From assembly GCF_900104585.1 (NCBI RefSeq), contig NZ_FNVX01000004.1, positions 248,001 to 312,000 of the forward strand: DNA of 64,000 bases, given 5' to 3'. The position numbers were made by a program, and so were the translations under genes. Below are positions 1 to 9,604 of the stretch, in pieces (within the stretch, counting starts at the first letter, position 1; the number at the start of each line of letters is the position of its first letter). The DNA comes from Bacteroides ihuae. GTDB taxonomy: Bacteria > Bacteroidota > Bacteroidia > Bacteroidales > Bacteroidaceae. Below the pieces are notes generated by a model. It worked only from the letters and a program-made list of their open reading frames with translations, ran no database searches and was not told where the DNA came from.

Positions 1-197
1 CCATCGTTGGATTGATTACAAAAATTGTAGTTTCATGCATTTCTAGTGACCTCATGAACTCTATTACAAAAATATTTGGAGAGAGGATGCATATAGATAA
101 CATTTCACCCGTAGCATGGACCGGCAATCCGAAGGAAGTAAATCTTGTCAATGTAAAACTAGACGATTCTTTTATTATAGAATATATTATAAATTAA
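1..197 (+). CDS. C-terminal end of a TULIP/P47-like protein (partial)
   Basis: The reading frame is open from the left window edge and stops at 197, so only the C-terminus (about 64 residues) is present. It ends in the pattern P-V-x-W-x-x-N-P followed by a short beta-rich tail. The next gene ends in a similar way: a hydrophobic stretch, then W-P, then an N-P/N-R turn and a beta-rich tail. The gap to that gene is 13 bp, so the two are probably co-transcribed. I infer that this is the end of a second TULIP-family paralogue; the part seen is too short to prove it. A TTG near position 12 could serve as a start, but the frame has no reason to begin there. Confidence 0.45.
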   Translation, partial: IVGLITKIVVSCISSDLMNSITKIFGERMHIDNISPVAWTGNPKEVNLVNVKLDDSFIIEYIIN

Positions 198-210
198 ATT
201 TCTTACCAGT

Positions 211-1797
211 ATGAAATCAAACGAAAAATTGGGCGTTGGAATGAAGACAATCACCATGATGCCCGAAATGGACAAAGAGTTAGTTAAAATTGCACTACAA
301 AGTTCGCTCTACAAAGACAGGGGGCGGTTAAGGGCTAGTTTTATGCAAGATGAAATTGAGCTAATGGCCGAGAGTGCAATCAGTACCAATGGATGGGATA
401 ACGTTTTTGCGATCAGTGCTGAACATTTAAACAAAGCAATCATTGAAAAGAAAAGTTATCCGGCAACAATAGAATACACAATCACTGATGGAGATGAATC
501 TTACAGCATTACAAATGGAAAGTTTAATGCATGGCAAATATCAGAAGGTGGAGATGGTTCAAACATAAACCTGAAATTACCTATTGCAAGTGGTTCTTTC
601 GACTACGGCAAAGGTTTTGAACTTAATGGAGTAGAAGCCATTGTACAGGTGAAATTGAGATACTTCCCTGAAGTGCTGGATGATGAGGTGCTGAAAGAGG
701 GTTTGTATGACTTAAAGGTATCAACTATATCTAATAATCCGGATGTTCCAGTTGTAAGCCTCGTCCAATTGAATGTACCTTCATCGCTGGGAATGGGAAA
801 AATAACCAAATCCGTACTCAGTAGTTTAATTCTTGAATGGTGTAATCATAATCTTGATAAATTCAACACGGTATTCTCTACCATAAATCTGAATAGTTTA
901 GGCGACAAAGAGGACTATAAATGGTTGAAATCAACTCACATGAGTTATGCGTATACTGACAATGGGACACTGACAAACAGCGTTTTTGGAGTGTTGTGTA
1001 TGACTCTTGGGCATTCGGCAGTTGGTTTGCCTCGCCAAATTACTCAAAATGCATTGACAGACAAAGGAGATGGTACTTTTATTATTAATACGGGATTATT
1101 TGCAGAGTTCCAATTCTTACCCTCTCTGCCTTTTGTATTCGAAGATGCTAAAGCATCTGATTTTACACTGAATGACACAAAGAACGGCATCACTAGCTCT
1201 AAACTTAAAATGGAAGGTATAAAGTATGGAGCAATCACATACCACCCGGTCTGCGAGAGTTTTGAGGTGTTCTTTGAACAGAGCTACATCAGATCTCACA
1301 CCAAAGTAAAAACTGAGATATCACCGGGTATCGTTTCCATTGTTGACATCGAGGTGAAGATGACTCTTAAGTTAGACACCAACTCTAAGGGAGAGCAAAT
1401 ATTGGCTTATGAATTACTTGGAGACCCTTCGGTTATATCGAAAACGGAAACAGAGCCGTGGGTTGTTATTACGGAAGTAATAGCCGGGATAATTCTGACA
1501 GTTGTGGGGTTAGTTGTTGGTGCTTGCATGAAGACGATAGTGCAGAAAATAATTGTAGGTATTATCGTAGCAGTAATTGCTGCCATCATTTCAGTAGTTA
1601 TACATGTAATCATTGAGAAGGTGATTGCAGATGGTGTGAATGAGGGGCTTCCGTCCATAGACCCGATGGTAAAGGTTGCTACGAACCAAGTTATATGGCC
1701 CTTGTGCGATCCCGCAGACCCCAACAGGTTCACGTTAACTAGTGTGACCTACAATGGCTCAATTGCTTTAATAGGTAATCCGGGTTACATAAAGTAA
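211..1797 (+). CDS. P47-like TULIP family protein
   Basis: This 528-residue protein carries the hallmark TNGWDNVFAIS at residues 59-69, followed by a region with N-K-A-I and then W-Q-I and GGDG motifs. This is the N-terminal signature I recall for the Clostridium P-47 family (TULIP fold), known from botulinum neurotoxin orfX/P47 clusters and related loci. Residues about 100-410 look beta-rich. Residues 419-472 are a long hydrophobic hairpin rich in Ile, Val and Gly, followed by a short beta tail. No signal peptide is seen. TULIP proteins are tubular lipid-binding proteins; lipid or membrane binding is inferred here from the family. ATG at 211 is the first start after the upstream stop; an internal ATG lies ten codons in. 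No toxin gene is visible next to it in the window. Confidence 0.7.
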   Translation: MKSNEKLGVGMKTITMMPEMDKELVKIALQSSLYKDRGRLRASFMQDEIELMAESAISTNGWDNVFAISAEHLNKAIIEKKSYPATIEYTITDGDESYSITNGKFNAWQISEGGDGSNINLKLPIASGSFDYGKGFELNGVEAIVQVKLRYFPEVLDDEVLKEGLYDLKVSTISNNPDVPVVSLVQLNVPSSLGMGKITKSVLSSLILEWCNHNLDKFNTVFSTINLNSLGDKEDYKWLKSTHMSYAYTDNGTLTNSVFGVLCMTLGHSAVGLPRQITQNALTDKGDGTFIINTGLFAEFQFLPSLPFVFEDAKASDFTLNDTKNGITSSKLKMEGIKYGAITYHPVCESFEVFFEQSYIRSHTKVKTEISPGIVSIVDIEVKMTLKLDTNSKGEQILAYELLGDPSVISKTETEPWVVITEVIAGIILTVVGLVVGACMKTIVQKIIVGIIVAVIAAIISVVIHVIIEKVIADGVNEGLPSIDPMVKVATNQVIWPLCDPADPNRFTLTSVTYNGSIALIGNPGYIK

Positions 1798-1823
1798 TAG
1801 TTGCTGATTATAATGCATATTGG

Positions 1824-1870
1824 GTAAGGCAAAAGTCTCGAGATTTCGATTGGCTTTTGCCTTACTTTTT
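1824..1870 (+). terminator. Rho-independent terminator of the TULIP operon
   Basis: A perfect 12-bp inverted repeat (GTAAGGCAAAAG at 1824-1835 and its complement at 1854-1865) is followed directly by five T residues. It lies 27 bp after the stop of the P47-like gene, which marks the end of that transcript. Confidence 0.85.
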
Positions 1871-1975
1871 ATATTTAAAGCATTTCACTTTGTGTTTTTG
1901 AGGTATTATTATATCTTTGAAAAGCAATTTCAATCCTTATTAAACAATACATTACGAACTAAACAACAAAAACAG

Positions 1976-2179
1976 ACGAGAAAATTATTACTGATTCTTA
2001 CCATGCTGAGCTTACCTATTCTGTTTTTTTCGCAAGCGCAAAAGTAAGTCTACGCCAAGGCCAGGTATGACTCTAATGATTTTGAAGGCACAAAAGTTAC
2101 CTTAGCCGAAATGATAGAAGGCTATCTGGATCATTTGCATCTGCACATGAATGAAATTCATGAATTAATAGAAAGTTAA
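1976..2179 (+). pseudogene. decayed composite remnant with a DinB-like C-terminus
   Basis: One frame reads a signal-peptide-like stretch (RKLLLILTMLSLPILFFSQA) whose start position is ACG rather than ATG. It is closed by TAA at 2045-2047. The same frame then reopens and codes for about 43 residues ending in YLDHLHLHMNEIHELIES. That tail, with spaced histidines and an amphipathic end, resembles the C-terminus of DinB-superfamily proteins. I infer two gene scraps joined by deletion. Neither part can be a working gene. The DinB call rests on a short motif only. Confidence 0.35.
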
Positions 2180-2794
2180 TCACTCAGCATCTTTTTTCTT
2201 GATATTTAGATATAACTGTGCAGAATCACTATACTGTTGTAGAACTTCTAAGGTACGCTTTCGAGCTTTTTTGGCTCGGAAATTCCAAAATCGCTTACTA
2301 GATATATAAGAAAAATCGCAATTAAAGCCACCACTAATTCCGCCACCCATCATCATAAAGTGAGCATTATTTGCACGAGTGGTACCCGGAGCATTTTTAC
2401 GAGTAAGACTGGTAATATCCCCATGATAAGCATTGCTTACCCGAATCGTCTTCTTATAAACAGGATCATAATTATATTTAGTATTAGCATTATAAGGATT
2501 CAGACTAATTTTCAATGGATGTTCGTCTTCTACTTCCTCCTCTTCTTTATCAGCAAACGGTGTTGTAGGAAGAGTCAGATCGTATTGCATCCAAGACTTG
2601 TCTAATATCATTTCCGGTTTCCCATATAAACTTTTACTAAGCATCTTTAGCGCGTTAGAGTTGAGTTTTATTTCTCCATCAGACCCAAGTATCTTCTTTA
2701 AGTCAATTGAATCTTTAACTGTCCATTGAGCTTTGACTTGCAAAGCCATAAAACAAAACAGGCAAAAAAGGAAAAGGTTCTTCTTTAATTTCAT
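2180..2794 (-). CDS. secreted hypothetical protein (DUF4858-like)
   Basis: The start is set at the ATG at 2794, because it begins a clear signal peptide (MKLKKNLFLFCLFCFMALQ, cleavage after a VKA-Q type site). A longer frame reaches 2830 but adds residues in front of the signal. The mature protein has about 180 residues, an acidic run EEEEVEDE near the middle, and a Gly-rich MMMGGGISGG segment. Its opening, W-T-V-x-D-S-x-x-L-K-K-x-L-G, resembles DUF4858 of Bacteroides as I remember it. No catalytic motif is seen and the function is unknown. Its stop codon abuts the remnant on the other strand. Confidence 0.6.
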   Translation of the reverse strand: MKLKKNLFLFCLFCFMALQVKAQWTVKDSIDLKKILGSDGEIKLNSNALKMLSKSLYGKPEMILDKSWMQYDLTLPTTPFADKEEEEVEDEHPLKISLNPYNANTKYNYDPVYKKTIRVSNAYHGDITSLTRKNAPGTTRANNAHFMMMGGGISGGFNCDFSYISSKRFWNFRAKKARKRTLEVLQQYSDSAQLYLNIKKKDAE

Positions 2795-3023
2795 TATTGT
2801 CGCTACATTCATTTGTGTTAAAGACAACAAAGAAACACATTGTCAATCGAAAAGAATGAGGTTCAATCCGTTCTCCACTCATCTACATCCGTCACACGAA
2901 CACTAACATAACATCAATTAAGTTTAATCTATAAATAATTATTGCCTATTAACTATTATTTACCAACAGATATATTACTTTCGCCTTATAGATAAATTGC
3001 TAAAAATAGAGATTGATAGCTTT

Positions 3024-3881
3024 ATGAATATGATTATACCACAAACCTTTTTTAATCAAGAGATTTTTATTAAAGAAATCAGAGGTACCCAAGAACGTGT
3101 TTTGCCCCCAATAAAGGAGGAAACATTAATGCAACTCAAAGCGTTGAGCATCACGATCATTGAACAAGGAGAGATGAATATAGAAGTGAATCAGATACCC
3201 TATCTACTCACAAAGGGACATCTCTTGGAGACTATAGAAAGTCATCTAGTTGAGAAAGTTAGCTTTTCAAAAGATTTTATAGGCTATCAGCTCATTATAA
3301 AGAAAGAATTTGTTGAACAAGCAATGAATACCCAACCATATAATATTATTCCATATGATTGGAGATATCCTAGCAAAAAACTGCTACCAGAAGAGTTAAA
3401 CATACTACTCTTGGAGTTTCAACGCATTAAGGAGAGAATAGAATCACCTACTGAGCACCGTCTACGACGATTAATGGTAATAAATGCATTTTCTTCTTTC
3501 ATGCTAGAGTTGGCCAACATATACAGTCGGATTAATAATGAATATTCTTTTGAAACATCAAACGATAAAATCACCAAGAGATTTTTCCAACTGATAGCCG
3601 GCAATGTACGAAAAAAGCATAATGTGATCTTTTACGCAAACGAATTGTGCATCAGTCCCGATTATCTCAGTAGGGTATTAAAAGCCACAAACGGACACAA
3701 TGCAACCCAATGGCTCACAGAAGCTCTGATGATAGAAGCCAAAAAGCTACTCCGTCATACCGACACTTCCATTCAGCAAATAGCAGATGAGTTGAATTTT
3801 AGTGACCAATCTACATTTGGCAAATTCTTTAAAAGATACTGTGGCAAGTCTCCTATAGAATGGCGAAAAGAGAATAAATGA
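3024..3881 (+). CDS. AraC family transcriptional regulator
   Basis: The C-terminal hundred residues form a double helix-turn-helix of AraC type: a first HTH around YLSRVLK and a second ending in FSDQSTFGKFFKRYCGKSP. The N-terminal 180 residues would be a cupin-like sensing domain, with the match I-x-x-G-x-M-x-x-x-V typical of that part. The frame can be extended to a TTG at 2997, but ATG codons at 3024 and 3030 are better starts. The gene converges on hisB with a 42-bp gap and has no obvious partner. Its target and effector cannot be read from the sequence. Confidence 0.85.
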   Translation: MNMIIPQTFFNQEIFIKEIRGTQERVLPPIKEETLMQLKALSITIIEQGEMNIEVNQIPYLLTKGHLLETIESHLVEKVSFSKDFIGYQLIIKKEFVEQAMNTQPYNIIPYDWRYPSKKLLPEELNILLLEFQRIKERIESPTEHRLRRLMVINAFSSFMLELANIYSRINNEYSFETSNDKITKRFFQLIAGNVRKKHNVIFYANELCISPDYLSRVLKATNGHNATQWLTEALMIEAKKLLRHTDTSIQQIADELNFSDQSTFGKFFKRYCGKSPIEWRKENK

Positions 3882-3923
3882 ATTTAAAGTCTCCAAGAAT
3901 AGACATCAAGATAGATACGCCAA

Positions 3924-5048
3924 TTAAAGCACACCCTTAGAACTTGGCAACTCAAAATGATAAATATCTCTTTTGATCGCCATTTTCAAAGCACGAGCCA
4001 ATGCCTTAAAGATGCCCTCTATCTTATGATGTTCATTCTGCCCTTCTGCTTTGATGTTTAGATTCATACGCGCAGCATCGCTGAGCGACTTGAAGAAGTG
4101 CAGAAACATCTCAGTTGGCATCTCCCCTACCTTCTCACGCTTGAAATCGGCATCCCATACCAGCCAAGGACGTCCACCAAAGTCGAGACAGACCTGACAA
4201 AGACAATCATCCATAGGCAAGGCATAGCCATAGCGTTCTATGCCTCGTTTATTACCCAAGGCTTTATAGATGCAATCGCCCAAGGCAATGGCAGTATCTT
4301 CAATGGTGTGATGTTCGTCTATCTCCAGATCTCCTTTTACTTTAATCGTTAAGTCCATGCCTGAGTGCTTACCAATCTGTTCTAACATGTGGTCGAAGAA
4401 GCCGAGACCGGTAGTGATATCGCACGAACCATCACCATCTAAGTTCAGGGAAACGAAGATGTCAGTCTCCTTCGTCGTGCGACGTACTTCCGCTTTGCGC
4501 TCTCCGGCAAATAGAAATTCCGCCACTTTATCCCAGTCGGTTGTTGTCAATACACAAACATCCGCAAGTCCTTTCTCTTCCAGTTCGGTTGTAGATTCTT
4601 GCAGATAAATGGCACGACAGCCAAGGTTCTTTGCCAGCTCTACGTCTGTAGGACGATCACCAATCACGAAACTTGCAGCAAGATCGTACTCAGGATTATT
4701 AAGATACTTTGTCAACATACCTGTGCGCGGCTTACGTGTGGGCGCATTATCAGCAGGCATACTACGATCTATCAGAATGTCATCGAACGAGATTCCTTCG
4801 CCTTCCAGCGTTTTCAACATTAGGTTGTGTGCCGGCCAAAAGGTCTCTTCGGGGAAAGAAGCTGTTCCCAAGCCATCCTGATTAGTCACCATCACAAACT
4901 CAAAGTCGAGCTTACTACGGATGAATCCCAGATTACGAAATACTTTGGGGTAGAACTCCAACTTCTCTAGCGAATCAAGTTGATAGTCTATTGGTGGCTC
5001 AATGACGAGTGTACCGTCTCTATCTATAAATAATACTTTCTTTTTCAT
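3924..5048 (-). CDS. hisB: bifunctional histidinol-phosphatase / imidazoleglycerol-phosphate dehydratase
   Basis: HisB catalyses steps six and eight of histidine synthesis in the cytoplasm. The N-terminal part (residues 1-165) is a HAD phosphatase with the nucleophile motif [10 protein letters not shown]. From about residue 180 on lies imidazoleglycerol-phosphate dehydratase, with both metal-binding repeats: [15 protein letters not shown] near residue 245 and [18 protein letters not shown] near residue 338. At 374 residues it has the usual length of the fused enzyme. It is the last gene of hisGDCB here, 93 bp after hisC. The hisH, hisA, hisF and hisI genes are not in the window. Confidence 0.97.
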   Translation of the reverse strand: MKKKVLFIDRDGTLVIEPPIDYQLDSLEKLEFYPKVFRNLGFIRSKLDFEFVMVTNQDGLGTASFPEETFWPAHNLMLKTLEGEGISFDDILIDRSMPADNAPTRKPRTGMLTKYLNNPEYDLAASFVIGDRPTDVELAKNLGCRAIYLQESTTELEEKGLADVCVLTTTDWDKVAEFLFAGERKAEVRRTTKETDIFVSLNLDGDGSCDITTGLGFFDHMLEQIGKHSGMDLTIKVKGDLEIDEHHTIEDTAIALGDCIYKALGNKRGIERYGYALPMDDCLCQVCLDFGGRPWLVWDADFKREKVGEMPTEMFLHFFKSLSDAARMNLNIKAEGQNEHHKIEGIFKALARALKMAIKRDIYHFELPSSKGVL

Positions 5049-5141
5049 TTAATCTTCAATTAATCTCTTGTCGCAAATTGCTTTTCAGCAAAGGACATAC
5101 AGAGATAGCGTTACTAACTAGAACTGTTTGCCTACTAAGGA

Positions 5142-6182
5142 TTACTTTCCATAAGCCTGTAAAGCCTTTAACAATTGCTCATTTTCTTCCGGTGTACCCA
5201 CAGTAACACGCAGACAGCTTCCGCAAAGAGAAATCGAACTACGGTTGCGCACGATAATGCCTTTTGCAACCAAGTAATTATAGATAGCACCTGCATCTGA
5301 AACGCGAGCTAAGAAAAAATTAGCATCCGAACGAAACACGTGTTGCACGCAAGGCAATGCAACAAAGGTTGCCATCAAGCGTGTACGTTCTTCTTTCAAT
5401 ATCTTTACCCAACGCTCTATCTCGTCATACTTTTGCAGCATACTAATAGCCTGTTCTTGCGTGAGCTGATTTACATTATACGGGTACTTTATCTTGCTTA
5501 GGATAGTGATAATCTCAGCGGAAGCAAAAGCCATTCCCAAACGAATAGCTGCACAGCCCCATGCCTTAGAGAATGTCTGAAAGACAATCAAATTAGGGTA
5601 TTTATCCAACTCTTCAAGAAAAGAGGGAGATTCAGAGAAGTCATTATATGCTTCGTCCAGAATCACTAATCCGTCGAATGTGTTCAACAACTTTTCTATT
5701 TCGGAGCGAAGCAAATCATTCCCTGTAGGATTATTAGGCGAACAAAGAAAGATCAACTTAGTCTGTTCGTCTGCAGCAGCAAGCAACTTATCGGCCGAGA
5801 ACTGATAAACATCATCGAGCAACACTTTACGGTATTCCACATCGTTAACATCGGCACACACCTGATACATACCATAAGTGGGATCAATAGCGACCACATT
5901 ATCTCGTCCCGGCTCACAGAAAGCACGATAGACAAGATCAATGGCCTCATCACTTCCGTTGCCTAAGAAGATATGCTCAGTAGAGACCTTCTTTATCTTC
6001 GTCAACTCCGCTTTCAGATCGCGTTGCATAGGGTCGGGGTAGCGGTTATGAGGCAAATTATAAGGATTCTCATTGGCATCCAGAAACACCGAAGCCGCAG
6101 CTCCGTTATATTCGTCGCGTGCCGAAGAGTATGGTTTCAAGGCTATTATATTGGGGCGAGTAAGTTCTTTCAAAGATTTCAT
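5142..6182 (-). CDS. hisC: histidinol-phosphate aminotransferase
   Basis: This is a PLP-dependent fold-type I aminotransferase of 346 residues that converts imidazole-acetol phosphate to histidinol phosphate with glutamate. The PLP lysine lies in [16 protein letters not shown], preceded by the NNPTGN and LDEAYNDF motifs that hold the cofactor. [10 protein letters not shown] near residue 75 is also typical. The gene follows hisD with a 19-bp gap and precedes hisB, so it belongs to the attenuated his operon. Confidence 0.97.
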   Translation of the reverse strand: MKSLKELTRPNIIALKPYSSARDEYNGAAASVFLDANENPYNLPHNRYPDPMQRDLKAELTKIKKVSTEHIFLGNGSDEAIDLVYRAFCEPGRDNVVAIDPTYGMYQVCADVNDVEYRKVLLDDVYQFSADKLLAAADEQTKLIFLCSPNNPTGNDLLRSEIEKLLNTFDGLVILDEAYNDFSESPSFLEELDKYPNLIVFQTFSKAWGCAAIRLGMAFASAEIITILSKIKYPYNVNQLTQEQAISMLQKYDEIERWVKILKEERTRLMATFVALPCVQHVFRSDANFFLARVSDAGAIYNYLVAKGIIVRNRSSISLCGSCLRVTVGTPEENEQLLKALQAYGK

Positions 6183-6201
6183 CGTTTCTATGTAGATTTT
6201 A

Positions 6202-7488
6202 TTATTTATTTAAAGCATCCAGCCTCACGGTCACCGCATTCTTGTGGGCATCCAGTTGCTCGTTAGCGGCCATCACCTCGATAGCCGGGCCAATAGCACG
6301 CATCCCTTCGGGCGTTATTTCCTGAAAAGTTATTTTGCGAATAAAACTATCCAGACTAACCCCGCTATAAGCTTTGGCATAACCGTTAGTGGGCAGGGTA
6401 TGATTGGTTCCGGAAGCATAATCTCCTGCACTCTCGGGAGACAAAGGGCCCAGGAATACAGAACCGGCATTCACTACTTGTTCGGCTATCGCCTGGTAAT
6501 CCTTCGTCTGAACAATTAGGTGTTCCGGCGCATACACATTGGTGATTTCTAAAGCTTCCTTTATGTTTTTTACGAGAATCAATTTACTGTTGGCCAACGC
6601 TTTAGAAGCGATATCCCGACGAGGTAAATATCCTAATTGACGTTCAACTTCGTACATCACCTCTTTCTGCAATTTCTCAGAAGTAGTGATGAGCATTGCC
6701 TGACTGTCTACTCCGTGTTCGGCCTGCGACAATAAATCGGCTGCCACAAACACGGGATTGGCAGTTTCATCGGCCAAGACTTCTACTTCCGAAGGCCCCG
6801 CCGGCATGTCGATCGCCACATCACGCAGGCTAACCAATTGCTTGGCGGCAGTAACATATTGATTACCCGGGCCAAAGATCTTATATACTTTGGGAACACT
6901 TTCCGTTCCGTAGGCCATAGCGGCAATAGCTTGCACACCTCCGGCTTTATAAATCTTGCTGACTCCTGCCACACGGGCAGCGAACAGTACGGCAGGGTGT
7001 ATCTTCCCGTCTCTGCCCGGAGGACTGCAAAGCACTATTTCCTTGCAACCGGCCAACTTAGCGGGGACAGCCAGCATCAGTACGGTAGAGAACAGAGGTG
7101 CCGTTCCACCGGGAATGTACAATCCTACTTTCTCAATACCTACAGCCTTTTGCCAGCAGGTAACTCCTGCGATGGTCTCAACCTTCTTGCCTTCAAAGCG
7201 TTGTGCAGCATGAAAAGTCTCTATATTCTTCTTAGCCAGATAGATGGCTGCTTTCAGCTCCACACTGACTAATTTCTCAGCTTCAGCTATCTCTTCCTCG
7301 CTAACGATGAAAGTATCAAGTTCCACTTTGTCAAACATTGACTCGTAAGTCAGCACAGCTTTATCACCTTCCTTCCTTACACGGTCAATAATGGTTTGCA
7401 CAGTATCGAAGAGGTTCGCTGTATCGAGTGCAGGACGTTGAAGAATCTCCGCCCACTGATCTCTATCGGGATAATTAATTAGAATCAT
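6202..7488 (-). CDS. hisD: histidinol dehydrogenase
   Basis: This zinc- and NAD-dependent enzyme of 428 residues performs the last two oxidations of histidine synthesis. The family core is visible: [51 protein letters not shown] and [15 protein letters not shown]. Near the C-terminus, [10 protein letters not shown] and [19 protein letters not shown] contain the catalytic Glu-His and metal-binding residues. It has the full length expected for the family. It lies 41 bp after hisG and 19 bp before hisC. Confidence 0.97.
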   Translation of the reverse strand: MILINYPDRDQWAEILQRPALDTANLFDTVQTIIDRVRKEGDKAVLTYESMFDKVELDTFIVSEEEIAEAEKLVSVELKAAIYLAKKNIETFHAAQRFEGKKVETIAGVTCWQKAVGIEKVGLYIPGGTAPLFSTVLMLAVPAKLAGCKEIVLCSPPGRDGKIHPAVLFAARVAGVSKIYKAGGVQAIAAMAYGTESVPKVYKIFGPGNQYVTAAKQLVSLRDVAIDMPAGPSEVEVLADETANPVFVAADLLSQAEHGVDSQAMLITTSEKLQKEVMYEVERQLGYLPRRDIASKALANSKLILVKNIKEALEITNVYAPEHLIVQTKDYQAIAEQVVNAGSVFLGPLSPESAGDYASGTNHTLPTNGYAKAYSGVSLDSFIRKITFQEITPEGMRAIGPAIEVMAANEQLDAHKNAVTVRLDALNK

Positions 7489-7529
7489 ACTTATCTATTA
7501 TTTATAGTTGAGCTATGGCTCTAATTAAT

Positions 7530-8381
7530 TTATAGTATCATTTTCTCTATGGGCAAGACCAAAATACCCTCAGCGCCCAAGGCTTTTAGTTTTCCGATGA
7601 TCTCCCAGAAACGCTTCTCGTCGAGTACTGTATGCACAGAGCACCAATCCTCTTGTGCCAATGGCATCACCGTGGGACTCTTCATGCCGGGAAGCACAGC
7701 AATGATCTCTTCTACCTTATCTTTCGGAGCATTCATCAACACATATTTCTTATCTTCAGCAGCCTTCACAGCATCCATGCGAAAGAGCATTTCGTTCAAG
7801 ATTTCTTTTTTCTCCTCACTTAACTCCTTGTTGGCAATGAGCAACGCTTCCGACTTCATCACGACTTCTACTTCTTTCAAGCGATTGCTTACCAAAGTAG
7901 ACCCCGAGCTTACAATATCAAAAATAGCGTCGGCCAGTCCGATGCCCGGCGCCACTTCCACCGAACCGGTGATAACGTGTACTTCAGCATTTACACCCTT
8001 TGACTTCATATAATCTTTTAAGATAACGGGATAAGAGGTTGCAATCTTTTTCCCGTCAAACCACTCAATACCAGGGTAATCAATATCTTTGGGCATAGCT
8101 AGTGACAATCGGCACTTGCTAAAACCCAAACGCTTTACAAGCACGGCATCTTCCTTTTTTTCCACGTATTCATTTTCTCCCACGATACCTAAATCGGCTA
8201 CGCCTGTAGCTACCGATTGAGGAATATCATCATCACGGAGGAATAATACCTCAATAGGAAAGTTAGTAGATTGCACCAAAAGCGTGCGTTTGTATGAGCT
8301 CAATTTAATATCCGATTCTTCGAAAAGAGCCATTGTTTCCTCAAAAAGACGGCCTTTAGCCTGTACTGCAATTCTTAACAT
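7530..8381 (-). CDS. hisG: ATP phosphoribosyltransferase, long form
   Basis: HisG catalyses the first, committed step: ATP plus PRPP gives phosphoribosyl-ATP. At 283 residues it is the long form with a C-terminal ACT-like regulatory domain (from about residue 210, including LPGMKSPTVMPL). That domain allows feedback inhibition by histidine, and no separate HisZ is needed. The catalytic part carries GVADLGIVGENEY and ADAIFDIVSSGSTL (phosphate-binding loop). It is the first structural gene of the operon. A leader peptide and terminator hairpin lie between it and its promoter. Confidence 0.96.
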   Translation of the reverse strand: MLRIAVQAKGRLFEETMALFEESDIKLSSYKRTLLVQSTNFPIEVLFLRDDDIPQSVATGVADLGIVGENEYVEKKEDAVLVKRLGFSKCRLSLAMPKDIDYPGIEWFDGKKIATSYPVILKDYMKSKGVNAEVHVITGSVEVAPGIGLADAIFDIVSSGSTLVSNRLKEVEVVMKSEALLIANKELSEEKKEILNEMLFRMDAVKAAEDKKYVLMNAPKDKVEEIIAVLPGMKSPTVMPLAQEDWCSVHTVLDEKRFWEIIGKLKALGAEGILVLPIEKMIL

Positions 8382-8419
8382 AGTGCTTATTTTTATTTAT
8401 TATATTGACTAATGGGAAC

Positions 8420-8449
8420 AAAAAAAGGCTTACCTCACCGGTAAGCCTT
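8420..8449 (-). terminator. his operon attenuator terminator
   Basis: On the minus strand a 9-bp perfect stem (AAGGCTTAC / GTAAGCCTT, 8441-8449 and 8425-8433, 7-base loop) runs into seven T residues. It lies about 40 bp after the His-rich leader peptide stop and about 40 bp before hisG. Its position fits a transcription attenuator terminator: full translation of the leader should let it form, while stalling at the His codons should favour an alternative fold. Confidence 0.85.
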
Positions 8450-8488
8450 GCTATATCATTCTATACAAAATCATACATGCCCACCGAG

Positions 8489-8533
8489 TTATTCGTCAGG
8501 AGAATGATGATGATGTGTAGTTGTATAAATCAT
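8489..8533 (-). CDS. hisL: his operon leader peptide MIYTTTHHHHSPDE
   Basis: A 14-codon frame starts at ATG 8533 and ends at TAA 8489. It codes for MIYTTTHHHHSPDE, with four consecutive CAT histidine codons. It is placed between a Bacteroides-type promoter and a terminator hairpin in front of hisG. This is the classic arrangement of ribosome-mediated attenuation: with little charged tRNA-His the ribosome stalls on the His run and the terminator does not form. The peptide itself probably has no other job. The His run and the context make chance unlikely. Confidence 0.88.
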   Translation of the reverse strand: MIYTTTHHHHSPDE

Positions 8534-8554
8534 ATTTTCTATTTTTTACATCGG

Positions 8555-8586
8555 CAAAAATAAAGCATTTCTTTTTAACTGCCAAA
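8555..8586 (-). promoter_or_regulatory. promoter of the his operon
   Basis: On the minus strand a -33 box TTTG (8583-8586) and a -7 box TATTTTTG (8555-8562) are separated by 20 bp. This matches the Bacteroides sigma-ABfr consensus TTTG / TAnnTTTG with its usual 19-21 bp spacing. Transcription should start near 8548, about 15 bases before the leader peptide ATG. Confidence 0.75.
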
Positions 8587-8623
8587 CAATTATCACAATA
8601 TTCGTAGTTTTAATGAAGAATTG

Positions 8624-9154
8624 TTATTTTAAAGAGTCAATCGTAACAGTTTCTTCATTTTGAAGTTCCTTTAGAGTTATCTCCTCTTCTTCCACTTCGC
8701 AACCCATAAAATGCATTTCCGCTTTAGCCTTCTCTTGAGGAAAAGTAAAGTAAGTACAAAGAGCTTTGGTACATAATTCACCTTGTTGATTATACAGGCC
8801 TGCTTCCAGCAAAATAATGTTGCGTCTCTTCTCCTGAATGTGGGCACGAAGCACCACATGGTCATCAGTAGTACTAACAGGCTTCAAGTAGCGAGTTTCC
8901 ATTTTAGAAGTAACTCCACCCGTTTGCAGTTTGCGAAGGATAGTCCACCCGCAAATTTCATCAAGCAGCACAGCCTGAATACCGCCATGCAGTGAATCTA
9001 TCCATCCCTGATATTCAGGTTTAAGATACCAAAGGCTTACTATTTCATCACCATCTTCATAAAATTCCATTTTTACACCAACAGGATTATTGGGTGCACA
9101 GCCGAAACAGTTATATCCCTCTTTCTCTTTCCAAGGATTGATAATCTTCTTCAT
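8624..9154 (-). CDS. hotdog-fold thioesterase (PaaI-like)
   Basis: This 176-residue protein has the hotdog-fold acyl-CoA thioesterase signature: NCFGCAPNNPVG near the N-terminus, then GWIDSLHGGIQAVLLDEICGWTI, where HGG and the downstream Asp/Glu are the usual catalytic and substrate contacts. It probably hydrolyses an acyl-CoA; the substrate is not known. The last 40 residues are acidic and extend beyond the core fold. The start is 12 bp after the stop of the upstream small gene, so the two form a transcription unit. Confidence 0.8.
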   Translation of the reverse strand: MKKIINPWKEKEGYNCFGCAPNNPVGVKMEFYEDGDEIVSLWYLKPEYQGWIDSLHGGIQAVLLDEICGWTILRKLQTGGVTSKMETRYLKPVSTTDDHVVLRAHIQEKRRNIILLEAGLYNQQGELCTKALCTYFTFPQEKAKAEMHFMGCEVEEEEITLKELQNEETVTIDSLK

Positions 9155-9166
9155 AATATCGTATAT

Positions 9167-9517
9167 TTATTTATTGTACAAAGCATCTAAAGCTTTATAA
9201 ATGGAAAGTAAAACAGCATCGGCCGGCAAACGATCCGTATAATTTTGCAAAGTAACACGCCCATCTGCATCTTCAAAAGTTCCCTCGGATTTGGTGAATT
9301 TCAATTCGCCTTGTTCAAACCAACGTTCTTGAAGTTCGTCTGTAGCATTCATTGCCCGAAAAGTAAAGATCTCTACAAAAGTACTCTTTTTCACATACCT
9401 CACCCAACGAAACTTCATATCAGGCGTGGCTGTATCAGGTAAATCTGTACGCTTTATCTCAGCAATAACAACCGATTCATTCTCCAGAAAAAACAAAACT
9501 TTATAGGGATTCTCCAT
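9167..9517 (-). CDS. conserved hypothetical protein
   Basis: A 116-residue cytoplasmic protein without signal peptide or membrane segment. It looks alpha/beta, with many aromatic and acidic residues (KFRWVRYVKKS, DELQERWFEQGELKF). I do not recognise a family. It is transcribed together with the thioesterase 12 bp downstream. A CAAAAATA on the plus strand at 9542-9549 reads as a TATTTTTG -7 box in the right direction about 25 bp in front of the start. That supports a real gene and a promoter here. Confidence 0.6.
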   Translation of the reverse strand: MENPYKVLFFLENESVVIAEIKRTDLPDTATPDMKFRWVRYVKKSTFVEIFTFRAMNATDELQERWFEQGELKFTKSEGTFEDADGRVTLQNYTDRLPADAVLLSIYKALDALYNK

Positions 9518-9604
9518 TCTATTGCTTCTCTAATTGTACCGCAAAAATACATTATTATATTAATCTTAAATAAGAAAGTATTCGTTTTTTAGGCTTAAAC
9601 AAGA

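Noticed and set aside
603..1733. Several minus-strand open frames of 60-108 codons within the P47-like gene
   Set aside because: They are antisense to a protein with clear family motifs and show no family features of their own.
1820..1975. Reading the frame that begins at 1820 as a protein start
   Set aside because: It begins inside the terminator hairpin with a non-ATG codon; only the later part (from 1976) looks like gene remains.
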